From: Tetramitus jugosus
Taxonomy: Eukaryota; Heterolobosea; Eutetramitea; Acrasida; Vahlkampfiidae
NCBI GenBank assembly: GCA_937625935.1
Contig: OW569391.1
Location: forward strand, 310,001 to 374,000
DNA: 64,000 bases
Reading direction: 5' to 3'
The notes beneath the pieces were generated by a model that worked only from the letters and a program-made list of their open reading frames with translations, was not told the origin of the DNA and did not search any database. The position numbers and the translations under genes are program-made. Of this stretch, positions 1 to 11,845 are shown one piece after another. The first letter of the stretch is position 1, and each line of letters begins with the position of its first letter.

Positions 1-719
1 CACTTTTTTGAGGACCTTGTACTTGCATCCTCCTTTGAAACATTGCTCATGGATGATCTCAATATCCATATTTGAGCTGCATGTTCATATCTAATTTTCA
101 ATGATAGAAGAGTTCTTTTGAAAGTGTGAGAATGAAGTTTTCCACTGGCAGACATATTTACGATAAGAATTCGGTTTACCGAGGAGGGATATCTCGTTGC
201 CGTTACATCTCTTTTCAAAAAACTGTAAGAAAACTCCTCAACATATGTCGTCTTGTCAAGAAGATGCAGATGAAGGCTTGTTACTCAATTCAAGGGTTGA
301 ATTTTTGGATCCCAGTGCAACAATTCTTGTGTTTTGTGCACTAAGATAATTTTCTCATACAAACTATGACCAGAGAGTTGTTTTCTCAGATATCATCAGA
401 GAGCGAAGCTCTTGGGATTCATTGAGATCAACAAGGATGAAGCATTCAATGTGTTGATGCTACTTTCATGAGGAACAAAAAGGTTCATGGGAGGATTATG
501 CAACAAAGGTTGTCTCATCAGAGGCTTGGGAAGCTTTGGGCTAGCTCTACCTTTGAAGAGGAATGAAAATGAGAAGAGTCGTCGCTGTGTTCTTGGTTGC
601 GTTATGTATTCATGATGTTGTTCTTGTCAATGTCTACCGAAAGCTTTTTCGAAACCAATTTATTGTGATTCCTCATTTGGTTTACAACACAGCTACTCGC
701 CGAAAGTGACTCCACCGAA
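1..719. other. No recognisable gene
   Basis: Only short open frames are present (the longest, at 126-344 on the plus strand, is 72 codons) and none resembles a protein family I know. No tRNA or repeat was recognised. The right part must contain the 3' untranslated region of the minus-strand inositol phosphatase gene ending at 720. A gene running in from the left of the window cannot be excluded. Confidence 0.4.
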
Positions 720-3700
720 TCAAACATCATCCGAGTTGGGTGATTGTTGACTCTTAGTCGAGGTGGCTTCCAGGACGAGATCCTTGTCATTGAACTGACT
801 TCCATCAGATATGAGGAAGTGCTTGATGAAAGTAACCTTTGCCTTTTGGTCGTGAATAGATGGTGGTTGTCTCGGGTACATGTTCGTCTTTGGTGGTCTC
901 AAAATCACCCTAGAGAATATGATGGACAATTCATCCACGCCTACCAAGTGAGTATCCTTGTACTTCAATAACTCTCTCAGGAAGCTCATAATGTACTGGA
1001 ATGTATTCGCATGAACAGATTGTATCTTTGATACGATGTGATGGCAAGCATGCTCCTTGACGCTCGCTTCAATGCACACCTTGTAGAAGCGATATGGTAT
1101 GACAGGTTCGGACAATGATTCCAATAAACTCAACAACACCTCAGCAAAGCTCAGTGCTGCAGTCGAAGATGTCTCCAGTTCTGCATCAAACGGTTCACCA
1201 GTGTCCAATCGATCACGAATCAGCAACTTTTCGGCTGGTGAGCCAGATTCCTTGAAGATACCCTCGACTTGCATTCCTTTTTGATGAATGTAGTCCACCA
1301 ATCTCCAAATCTCTAAAGGAACCTTGGAAACAGGAGCTTGCATGATCGCATTATCCTTGACATTTGGAGATTCCCTCACAGGATGACCCAATGCTACCAA
1401 ACCCTCAAGTGATTCACCGAAACAGGACTTGAGATAGTTTCCTGCCAAGGACACAAAGTGATCTCTTCCGTTCTCCAAATGAATAATAAGAATATCATCG
1501 ATTGAGTCCTTGCCGCTGTTTAGATCGGAGACAGTGTTACTGTCGACTAGTACTGTCAGCCTAACTTCAATCTTCTCTCCTGGCATGAACATGCCCTCAG
1601 CTGGTTCAATTTGCAGCCATCCCTTGCATTTGTTCTCTTCCATTGGCTTCGGTATGAATTGGAACTTGCAGAGCACTTGACCCGTGTTTTCGAGCTCAAG
1701 CACCTGTACAATTGGAACTTCGTATCTGACATCATCGAACGTGAATTTCTGGGATGAGAGTTTCATCTCTGGAAGCAAGTCATTCTCTAATCGATCAAGC
1801 ATCTTGATCAAGTTACGGTAGCACATTTGATACTTCTCTTGTTGGATAACTCTGACACCAACTGTAAATCCAGCTACCACAGGTTTATGATCACTGCTCA
1901 AATATTCCATGTTGGATTCATAATACTCCTGTTTAACATGTGGTGTGTCTCTCCAGAAAATACGATCCGTGTACGATGGCACACGCTTCTTCTCAGATGT
2001 GTCGTACACTTGCGTACCAGCATCGAACTTGTATGTTGGTTGGAACCCAATTTTACCTTCCAACATACCATTCAATACACGTCCTGCTTTGTGTTCAATC
2101 TGCAACTGATCATGCTCCAAGATACGGGCATACTCCCCCTTCTTAATGAGGTCTCTCACTTCAGCGTCAGACAAATAAATACGATAGTTCAAATCACCAA
2201 TCCAAAAGAAGAAATCGTGCTTCTCAGGCGAATATTTTGCACCGGCATTAAAATTGGTTCTTCGTACAATGTCGTTATAGTTTTGATTTCTTCTGGCAAC
2301 AGCGTCCATATGAGGTGCAAGATGCGAATTAATGAAACAGAAGCTCGTTTCATAGAGATTAAATCTGATGGCAACACCACCCTTGTTACCCATCATACCC
2401 AGAACACCAACACCCTCCGTAGCGGTTCTGACATCCGAAATGTGATTCCTGTGTCTTTCATGAACATAGACAACATGATAAATACCGACCAGTTGTCTAG
2501 CTGCCACCTGATAATAATTGGACTCTGCTTGACTAAACGTTTCATCAAATCTGTTTGACCAAGCAATACCTTGCTCTGTTTCCTCTCTGAGCAACGCTCC
2601 AGCAGTCATATCAATCTCCTGCAAACCAATCACATAAATATCGGCTTCATACTTGTTCAAACGAAGCCATGCTGCCAATGATTGCTTTGGTACTTTGGAA
2701 TTGACGTTCCACGTTCCGACAACGACCCTCAATTGATGTTCCTCTGTGAATTCGTTCTCTCGGGCCTTGAGTTGCGTCTTGATCCAATCATCCTTCAACG
2801 AGTTTGCAATGACAATGACCTTTTCTGATTCTGCAAATTGAAAATGAAAAAATTTGATATACGTGAGTCACAAAGTCATACAAACTGACAAAAGAATAAT
2901 ACAAACACATAACACATAAACAATCATACCATCTCTCGAATTCAAATTATAGTCACTCGATCTCTCGATTAAACTGTCAGTAATACTGGAGAGTGAAGAT
3001 GAAACAGCACTTGATGATGATGCCAAACTGCTGCTCTCATCCACGTTAGTGGAAGATGCAGTTGATCCTATTGATGATGAACGTGTGGCACTGCTGCATT
3101 GATTCACATAGTACTGATACCATGAATGGGCATCTACATCAGTGCTGTTTCCATTGACAGTACTTGTTGCCAGTTGATTCAACTCTTTGATTGCGTTTGT
3201 GAGAGCGGACATGGCAGACCACATGGTACCAATACTCGCCGCTTCCATAATCAACGAAATGTTTTGTTGTTTAAACACGAGTTCAAATTGTAATTGTCCC
3301 AACACTGTCAATGAAAAATCAGAGCTCTTCAGAGGGAAGAAATGAGTCAATTTGAGAGAGTGATTGATACTTGATAAATCATTCGTTGTTGGTTCAGAAA
3401 GAAGTGAATCTTCGCTCAATGATGCAGATGATGTGAAAAATGCACCTCTGCTTTTTGTTGTTGTTGATGATGATGTATTGCTATTGTTGTCTTTTGTGGC
3501 AGATGAAGTGGATCGATTCCTTTGTGATGACTGCACTGATGCTTGTTGTTGTACATTGTTAATAAATAAAATTCTGTCATCATAGCAAAAAAAAACCGAG
3601 TGAGCATTCAATGTTTTTCAACATTCAAACCAAGTAGTCAAGACATACCCCATCTCATCCACTGACTTATTCACGATGAGAACAAGAAAAAGCTTTGATT

Positions 3701-3815
3701 TCGATGAATGATCATCGTTGGTTCCGCCAGGCAGATGATAAACTTCAGCTATTAATTTACATTTTTCTGTGCTGTTGATAAGTGACCCAATCAGCCGTTT
3801 GTTCGTGTTGTTCAT
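720..3815 (-). CDS. Inositol polyphosphate 5-phosphatase, OCRL/INPP5B type, with C-terminal RhoGAP-like domain
   Basis: Predicted to remove the 5-phosphate from phosphoinositides such as PI(4,5)P2 on endosomal or Golgi membranes. The gene has three exons on the minus strand: 3815-3649, 3573-2930 and 2830-720. The introns are 75 and 99 nt, both GT-AG, and the joined frame gives 973 residues. The N-terminal ~270 residues are Ser/Thr/Asn-rich with a possible PH-like segment. The catalytic domain follows, with WIGDLNYR, PSYTDRIFW and SSDHKPV, the conserved type II 5-phosphatase motifs. An ASH-like beta region and a RhoGAP-like domain come next, the order seen in OCRL and INPP5B. In the RhoGAP domain the finger motif reads GIFKESG, with Lys where active RhoGAPs have Arg, so GAP activity is doubtful, as known for OCRL. 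The start is the ATG at 3815; the large exon alone lacks an ATG near its 5' end. Confidence 0.9.
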
Positions 3816-4012
3816 TATCTATACTACTGGTCCACAACAGATTCGCTCTTTTTTTCAGCCTGTTCGCAGAACAAGCCCAGCGGAGAAATTTCCATGTTTT
3901 TTTGCTGAATGTTCATTCGTAAAAATTATCTAGTTGACCCATTGTCGCGAAAAAACACAGCAACAACAATTACACACAAGGAGCATTTTTTTTCTTCATC
4001 TCAGTTGCAAAA

Positions 4013-5247
4013 ATGTTGATGCGCAAAGCTTTTGAACGGTCTGTCCTATCATCACTCAACAACAAGTTCTCTTCTGCATGCTGCTTGCAACAACAAGTCA
4101 GATCATTCAAAGTCCAAAAGAATGCAAAGCTTGTTGGTGTCAGAAGCTCAGAGTTTGCCATTAATAAATTGGTATGTCACACACAAATGCAATCCACGTG
4201 AACACAATCAAGAATCATTTTCTAACAACAAATTTTTTCCTTTTTCTCACTATGCTGTGATGATGACGAACACATGAACACACCGAACGAACACGATAAT
4301 GAAAATGATTCTCTCTATATTTTATGCAATGACTCATGAATAATCATTATCGAACTCGCTTAAAAATTTGCTCATGACCATAACAATAATAATCATAATA
4401 ATCATTCTCTCTCTCTCTCGTACAGATCAAGAGAAATCCAACAGCCATACCAACAAAAAATCCAGAAGAGCTCCACCGTGAAGCTCTCGAGAAGTGTCTC
4501 TCTAGCAATATTGCCATCGGTCGCAAAACAGTTGATGTGAAACTCGTGAGACCAGTGACACCATCCTTTAAATCAATTGCTCCAGAGACATGGGTCAAGA
4601 ACATGAATCAAGAGTACACTGGATTGATCAAATTGAATCCATACTTTTTCGATTGTCAACCAAGAAAGGACATTTTGCACCAAATGGTAGTTTGGCAGTT
4701 GGCCAAGCGCCGTCAAGGTACTGCAAAGACCAAGTTTAGATCCGAATTGGCCTACACAAAGAAGAAGATGTACAAACAAAAGGGTAACGGTAGTGCTAGA
4801 CACAGTGACAGAGGTGCACCACAGTTTAGAGGTGGTGGTCACGCTCATCCAAAGAGACCAAGAGACTTCTCATTCAAATTAAACAAGAAGGTGAGAAGAT
4901 TGGCACTGCGAATGGCTCTGACAACCAAGTATCAACAGGGAAGATTGATTGTTGTCGATGATTTGAATGTTGTAGACACTGATGGTCAACCTACCTTTAA
5001 GACGAAGTTTGTGAAGAAGGCTGTTGATTCGTTGAACCCTGAAGCACGCAGCTTTTTGGTCGTTGATGGAGAAGTGTTGAATCAGCACTTTGAGAAGGGA
5101 AGTATGGTATTGAACTATGTTGATGCATTGAACATTAGAGGTTTGAATGTTTATGATGTGTTGAGACGGGAGCACTTGGTTGTGTCACGACAAGCACTAG
5201 AATGGTTGGACTCAAAGTATCACGAACAAATCGAATTGAATGAATAA
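4013..5247 (+). CDS. Mitochondrial large-subunit ribosomal protein uL4m
   Basis: Structural protein of the mitochondrial ribosome large subunit. There are two exons, 4013-4171 and 4426-5247; the 254-nt intron has a GTATGT donor and TACAG acceptor and lies between codons. The product is 326 residues. The first ~35 residues are rich in Arg, Ser and Ala and low in acidic residues, as in a mitochondrial targeting sequence. The body has the L4 hallmark basic loop (RQGTAKTKFRSEL, KGNGSARHSDRGAPQFRGGG, HAHPKRPRDF), which reaches into the exit tunnel in bacterial L4, then the C-terminal Rossmann-like part ending in DVLRREHLVVSRQALEWLD. Cytosolic uL4 looks quite different, so the organellar assignment is secure. 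Confidence 0.93.
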
Positions 5248-5535
5248 GGATAAAAGAAATAATGAAGGACAACAGTACTCTGCCACGATGTTGTTTGTCA
5301 CAACAAATCACACATAAAAATATGCACCATATCTAAAACGTATTGTTTTTTTCGCCATTGTCCTGAGAGTTCGTTTGGTTCCCATAGAAACCGAGAGTGG
5401 TATGTAGTTTGTTTGGTTTTATTATTTGGAATGTTAGATACAAAATGTGTGGTGATCATTCATATAGTGAGTGACCCGTGTTTGAGTGTTTGTTGCTTTG
5501 ACCCTTGTCTAGCTTGTCCCTGTTTCTCATGTCAA

Positions 5536-5970
5536 TTAACATCCGTACTTGGTTTCGGTGGTTCCATCAGCATACTCGTACACATAAACATTACCCAAAT
5601 CGTTACGCGCTCCTCTTGCGTCATTTCTTGGATCATTGTAATTGTAGGCACGTCTTGACACATTAGGTGTCAGTTTATCATAATCAACACCTGCCCAGTC
5701 TAGTGCAAAATAACCGGCTACTGGTAGGAATGGAACTAAACATTTCAACAATGCAAAAAAACAATAACGAGATGGATGTCAGTTTACTATGGAGCTTTCA
5801 AGAATGACGAACAATAAGAAAAAAAAATGAAAGTGTTTGCCCCGTTGACACGTACTGAATAGAAAACCAAGGACAGAGTAGTATGCACCAGGATCACGCT
5901 CTCTGAATCCGAAAGGAGCATTAGGTGATTTGAATCTTCTGATTTGGCCAGTTAGCTTTGCTCTTACCAT
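5536..5970 (-). CDS. Small predicted membrane protein, function unknown
   Basis: Two exons on the minus strand, 5970-5856 and 5735-5536, are joined across a 120-nt GTACGT...TTTAG intron in phase 1 to give 104 residues. The N-terminus is basic (MVRAKLTGQIRRFKSP). One hydrophobic segment of about 20 residues, created across the splice junction (YYSVLGFLF then IPFLPVAGYFAL), is followed by a soluble tail rich in Asn, Arg, Tyr and Asp. A short basic head, a single membrane span and a charged tail would fit an accessory subunit of a respiratory complex or a small organellar membrane protein. I recognise no family and assign no function. The correct restoration of a continuous hydrophobic helix by splicing supports the gene being real. 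Confidence 0.65.
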
Positions 5971-6325
5971 TTTGTCGTCGTCGCGTGATTGAAATTGTTT
6001 GCGTGATTTCTGCGAAAGTTTTGTTTTCCCGCCTCAAAAAATTCCGACATGCAAACAGGAATACAACGTTTCTTTTGTCTTTTCTTCTGTGGGGTGTTGT
6101 TTATTTCAATAGTAGTTTTCTTCAGAGGAGTTTCAATTCAACCTCCAACACAGCCAAACACACGAAGCTCTCGAGACATAATTCTCACTCCTTGTCAAAG
6201 ATCACCGATAGGAATCTTCTTCCACAATCTGAGGGCGCCAAATTGAACAAAATCTCCCTCCAACACGTGCAAAACTCCCCTCACCCGTGAGAAAAAAAAC
6301 ACAAACAATCAAAAAACTCTAAATT

Positions 6326-9300
6326 ATGTCTTCATCTCCCCCACCAATACATGATATCAACAACGATAACACTGACCAATCTCAACATCAATCGACAACT
6401 AACAAAGTAACGAATAATAATGATGAAACAACAATAGATGAAACCAATCAAGCACCCACACCATCCAATAAACCAGTACGTTTATTAGTCAAGAACAAGA
6501 AACAAACAATTCATTTGGATTCTTCACCTCACTATCATCATCATCAACTTCAACAACAACGAAAACAAAAGCAAGAAGAAGAAGAACAACAACAAGTCGA
6601 ACAAGAAGAAAACGAACAAGATCATCAAAACAGTAGTGATAACAACAATAGTAACAATAGTAACAATAGTAGTAGTAGTAGTGGTCACCGTCAACATCAT
6701 CATCATCACACGAATGAAAAAAAATATTTTTTACCAGTGATGCAACGATATCATTCGAATCACCCACTGAGTTATAGTTATCAACATGTTGATGCACCAC
6801 CATCATCATCAACTATTCAGTCACACCAATCATTTGTTCCACCTCTGTCATCAGTATCATCTACTCAACAACATCAGCATCAACATCACTCTTATCAACA
6901 ACAACCACCACTTTCACCAACAAGTTATCAACAACAACAACATTTTTATCATGGTCACTTTCAACAACAACAACAGCAGCAACACTCATCGTTGCCTAGT
7001 TCACCTGCTACAGTGATTGATGATTGTAATATTTTTGTAAAGTATTTACCAAGTGAGGTAAATGATGAACAATTGAGACAAATGTTTCAATCATTTGGTA
7101 TGATTGTCAGTTGTAAAGTCATGGTGGACACTAGGACGAAAACGAGTCTTGGTTATGGGTATGTTTGCTTTTTTTTGTTTCTTCACACCACCATATAAAA
7201 ATGTTGGTGTTTTTTTTGTTGTTGTTGTTGTTGTTGATAAAAATGATGATGATTGATCTCACACACATTTTTCTCAATTTGTACATTCAATGTAGATTTG
7301 TTCGATTTTCGCATGCCATTGAAGCACAAAATGCGATTCAACACATGAACGGATTCAAGACAAATCATAAGACTCTGTTATGTAAATTGTCCAACACGTC
7401 ATACAATACCAGTATGAGGTCTTCTCAACCATCGACACCATCCAGTGCAACAAGTGCAACTGCCATGAGTCAGGCTTATTCGTTTGTTGCAACTAATCCT
7501 TCTCCTCGTCATCACCAATCTCACCAATCTCATCATCAACAACAACAACAACACATGATTAGTAGTGCAATGGATCAACATTTTTCTCATTCAATGCATC
7601 ATCATGATCATCATTATGTGAATAATGAGACAAGCCATGTTGACAATCATCATACTGATGCTAATTATGCTAGTAATGATAGTGATGATCATTGTGTGAA
7701 TAATAGTATTAATGATAATAATGGTAGTAGTACTGAGGTAGAACAGGCATCATCATCAAAGAACATTCACAATAATGAAAAACAACAAAACAAACAATCA
7801 TTGAGCATCAAAATCATTCAAGACAAGAATCATCATCCGTCACAGGTCGCATCACTCTTATCCAATGACAGTAGTAGTAGTAGTCATGTTACTGAACAGT
7901 CAACGACAGATCAGTCCACAGCCATTGATGTCTCAAGTGGAGGTGGTGCCTCATCAGGTATCAATCACACAAACAACAATGTGAGCACTAATCTCTATGT
8001 CAAGAATGTACCACCTCATTTCGACAAGGATCAATTGAAGTCATTGTTTGGCTCGTTTGGTGAAATTTCAGAGTCCAGTGTCATGTATGACCGCGAAGGA
8101 GTATCTAAACAGATTGGATTCGTTCGATTTGAACAGATTGAAGATGCAATGAGAGCTGTAGAGGCCATGAATGGCACAATCATCTCAACAACAAGTGATG
8201 AACAACAATCAGAATCCAGCACAACAAATGCTGATAGTACAACTACAACTGCTAGTAACGAGAGTGATAACGCAAGTACTAGTAGCGCTGGAGGTGAAAT
8301 GATTGCACAAGAGGCTGCAAGACCATTGATTGTCTCATTTGCTGAAACAAAGACACAAAAAATGCAGAGAAAGCAAAGAAAGTTGTTAAGACAACAACAA
8401 CAACAACAGCAACAACACAATCCAATGATGATGGCACCGTACTCTCCATTGTCCAATACGATGCCATCGAATGCCTATGTGATGCCTCCTGCTCATCATC
8501 ACCACCACCCTCACCATCATCAACATCATCATCAACATTCTCATCATCATCCACAGCAACAACAACATTATCATCAAGGACCTGCATCTCCTCACATGCG
8601 TCACATGTCACCTTCTTCGGCCAACAATCAATTTAACAATCATAATGCGTTTGTGCCTGTGGGACATCATTATACTCCTTATTATCCATATGCTCCTTAT
8701 ACACAGCAGCAACAACAACAACAACCACAACAACAACAGACATCCACTGCTCATCACAACAGAGTCAAGCATCATCATCAACATCACCAACAACAACCAC
8801 AACAACCGATTGTTGCAGTTGAAAATGAGCCAGCATCTACCATCACTGAACAGCCATCGCTAACAACCAAGACACCAACAGAAGAAACACAGTCCAATCA
8901 TGCTCCTTCATCATTGGATGAAGCAGCACAAACTGTGACAACAAGTCGAACGGAAGCAGCGAATGGTAGTGATGCCAGTGATCAAGATAGTGTGACCAGT
9001 GATACATCGATTCCACATACAACTCAAGCGACAACTGATAACAACAGGAGAGGAAAGGCCTTCAGACAGCCACGTAACAAGATGCAGCACAATGCGTCAC
9101 CTGCGCTGGGCTATTATGCCAACCAGCCTCCAAACCTATCAATGCCACCACCACCTTACATGTACCATGGAAATGCACCTTTCTCTCCAGAAACCTATCC
9201 AGTTCCTTATCACTATGCCTATGTGCCACCGTCCAATCAAGCTGCTGCGACATCTGGTCCCTACAGACACTCGAGCAACAATAACCCTGTCATGATGGAG

Positions 9301-9930
9301 CCAGTATCGCCAGTTTCTCGATCCAATAGAGCAAACTACTCTCACAATCATGCCAGGGGAGCCAACAGACAGAACCGAAAGCATGCACCACAGGAAGCTG
9401 TCAACAAGTCGACTGCTGTGGCCAGTGATTCCTCCATTTCCGTCGCACCACAAAATCCAACAACACCATTGAGTGCAAGCTCCAGTGGTGCAACACCTAG
9501 CAGCAGATTCAATATTAGTGGAGAGGATCCAAACTTGTTTGTGTTCCATTTGCCAAGCGATGTAACCGATTCCACACTCTTCAGTCTGTTCTGTCCATTT
9601 GGTCAGATTGATAGCGTCAAGGTTGTCTCTGATCGTAACACTGGGGAAAGCAGAGGTTATGGATTCGTGAAGTACTTGAACATGGAGAGTGCTGTGCAGG
9701 CTGTGAGTGTGATGAATGGTCACAAGGTTGGTCGCAAGCACCTCAAAGTTTCATTCAAGACCTCTGTCAAACCAAACTCGGCAGGTCATTCATTTGGTGA
9801 AGATGATGAACTTGTTGCGTCTGATGACCATTCTTCTGATTCACATACCACCACGAGTCATGATGATACCCAAGAAGAAAGCCACATTGTCACCCAGGAG
9901 GAGGAACAACAAAACCAACAACAAGAATAA
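6326..9930 (+). CDS. Three-RRM RNA-binding protein, CELF/ELAV-like layout, with polyQ/polyH/polyN tracts
   Basis: Predicted sequence-specific RNA-binding protein, probably in splicing, translation or mRNA stability. Two exons, 6326-7158 and 7296-9930, flank a 137-nt intron (GTATGT...TGTAG) that interrupts RRM1; joined length is 1155 residues. RRM1 lies at about 233-310 (NIFVKYLP, LGYG then FVRF across the junction). RRM2 begins near 507 (NLYVKNVP, QIGFVRF). RRM3 is at about 1020-1100 (NLFVFHLP, GYGFVKY). Two N-terminal RRMs, a very long linker and one C-terminal RRM is the CELF/Bruno arrangement. RRM2 carries an insert of about 50 low-complexity residues between its second helix and last strand. 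The remaining sequence is Gln/His/Asn/Ser-rich and likely disordered. Confidence 0.88.
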
Positions 9931-10228
9931 CAAACAACAACAAATAAAATAGAGACTACTTTGTCATGATAACTCCGAACTGAAGTCTGTGTATGGTCCA
10001 CAGAATCGATGTCAGAGATCTCCGACTCCCCAAGAATGATGGTCTTCCTTTTTCCGTAAACAACCAGCCGCTTCCGGAACATGTGAACTCTGCCTCGCAA
10101 GGTTTCCCCAACTGCCGATTTCGTTTTCTTTACAAAGAGCGAACCACCATCATCCACACGAACAATAACGACAACGATAACAACAAAGAATTTGCTATAT
10201 AACAACAACAACAACTATCATCAACAAC

Positions 10229-10900
10229 ATGGCTACTACTACCACAACAACTGACTACAACATTGCTACGATTGATTTTGAAGGAGCAAAACAACTCGTT
10301 CATCAACAACTATCCCAGGGACTGGACAAGAATCTGTTTTATCATGGAGTACACCACACATTTGACGACGTCTTACCCAACTCTATCCTGCTCATCAACG
10401 AAATGAAACACCTGTTGACAGATGAGCAAGCTCTGATTGTGAAAACGGCGGCTCTGTTCCATGACACTGGATTTTTGGATCAGTATGACAAGAATGAACC
10501 GAGGGGATGCGACAGAGCGAGACAATATTTGCCCCCATTTGGTTACACGCAGTCTCAGATTGATGAGATTTGTGTCTGTATCATGGCGACTCAAATGCCG
10601 CAGAATCCAGGCGAAAATCTGTTGGCTCAAATGGTGTGCGATGCCGATTTGGGTCATTTGGGTACGGATTTGTATTTTTTGAGAGCGGAGGCACTGAGGA
10701 TGGAATTGACGCGTCTCAAAGGACTCAAACTGTCGCCATTGGAGTGGAATAAGAGCAATGTGCCCTTCATGGAGAAACACAGGTATTTTACAGTGGGTGC
10801 AGGCAACTTGTTTCAAAAGACAAAGGAGCAAAACATGAGGCAATTGCTAGAGTTGCTCCAAGGAGTGGCGCACAAGGAGAATGATTCAGTGAGCATGTAA
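10229..10900 (+). CDS. HD-domain phosphohydrolase-like protein
   Basis: Single-exon 223-residue protein. Candidate metal ligands are visible in the HD-superfamily order: His39/His42 in YHGVHHT, His78-Asp79 in ALFHDTGF, and Asp138 or Asp140 in VCDADLGHLG. HD proteins are metal-dependent phosphohydrolases or phosphodiesterases acting on nucleotides and related compounds. The substrate cannot be told from sequence. The first 8 residues include a Thr run. The protein is about the length of one HD domain, with no partner domain. Confidence 0.8.
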   Translation: MATTTTTTDYNIATIDFEGAKQLVHQQLSQGLDKNLFYHGVHHTFDDVLPNSILLINEMKHLLTDEQALIVKTAALFHDTGFLDQYDKNEPRGCDRARQYLPPFGYTQSQIDEICVCIMATQMPQNPGENLLAQMVCDADLGHLGTDLYFLRAEALRMELTRLKGLKLSPLEWNKSNVPFMEKHRYFTVGAGNLFQKTKEQNMRQLLELLQGVAHKENDSVSM

Positions 10901-11845
10901 AACGAATACAAACACGGTAAAAACAATCAATTAAAACACTATTAAGTTAATAGCAGTTGCTATTGTTGTTGCAGAGTCATTTACCTCTAACCATCTCTCT
11001 GCGAAACTTTAGCTAACTTTTGCTAACTGGGGTAATAGGGATTTTTTGGTTGACTCTCCAGTTGTGCGACAAGTTCGTTTAGGAGGTGATGGGCTTGTAT
11101 CCGAGCTGCATGCTTGTTAGAGAGTAAAAACTTTGGAAATCTACTGCAATTGTTTCCACTTGTCTTCAATTTCATGAAAACAGTGTGTGAATTCAGACAT
11201 GGAGAAGAATAGTCTGCCTGGCTAGAGATTTCTTGGCGAACTTCGCCATGCCCTCAGTAACAAGCATTGATCCTTTATTATACCAATTGACTTTCAACTT
11301 AAGTCCTGTAGTTTTGTCAAGTATAAACATAAACAATTATTCGATGGTACCGATAGTCTCGTCACCTTCTAACGAGGTGCTTGACCGGTTTCAGACGAAT
11401 GACAAGTTTGGCTCGCCATAAATTCATCACACCAATGAATGGTGTTGCGATGGCAGTCTGTTTCGTAGCTTGTAAAACACCACCACGCATGATTGAAAAT
11501 CGACATCCATCTGTTCTCAGCGGCGTCTTGTCCTATTCGAGAGATCGCGGTTCACCACCAACCGGAATTCACCATTTTTGTGCCATTTATCTCATAACCA
11601 ATATTTGACATGTAAATACCTCGCTAGATTTCCCCACTCGTCCGACGCTATTATTACCTGATGCCCGAAAACGCCTCCAACTTCGATGCCCATTGGCAAG
11701 AGCAAAAAAACGAAACTACTTTTCAACACCCCTCACAGACGTCGCAATAAATACTCTGAGGTTTTGGTTGAAGAGAAGGAAGAAGAAGAAATAATACTCA
11801 CACTCATAAAACAAACAACACAACGACCGACCCGGATCCATCATC
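10901..11845. other. Intergenic stretch, no gene seen
   Basis: About 945 bp between the HD-domain gene and the asparagine-rich gene. Open frames on the plus strand at 11233-11421, 11381-11608 and 11686-11895 are 62-75 codons, unrelated to any family I know and lacking compositional signs of coding. The last overlaps the start of the next gene in another frame. The stretch probably contains the 3' end of the first gene and the promoter of the next. Confidence 0.5.

Noticed and set aside
1827-2558. 243-codon plus-strand open frame inside the inositol phosphatase gene
   Set aside because: Antisense shadow of a conserved catalytic domain with no family resemblance.
6489-8611. Long minus-strand frames opposite the RNA-binding protein
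   Set aside because: They arise from CAA/CAT/AAC repeats read as Leu/Met/Val runs on the other strand.
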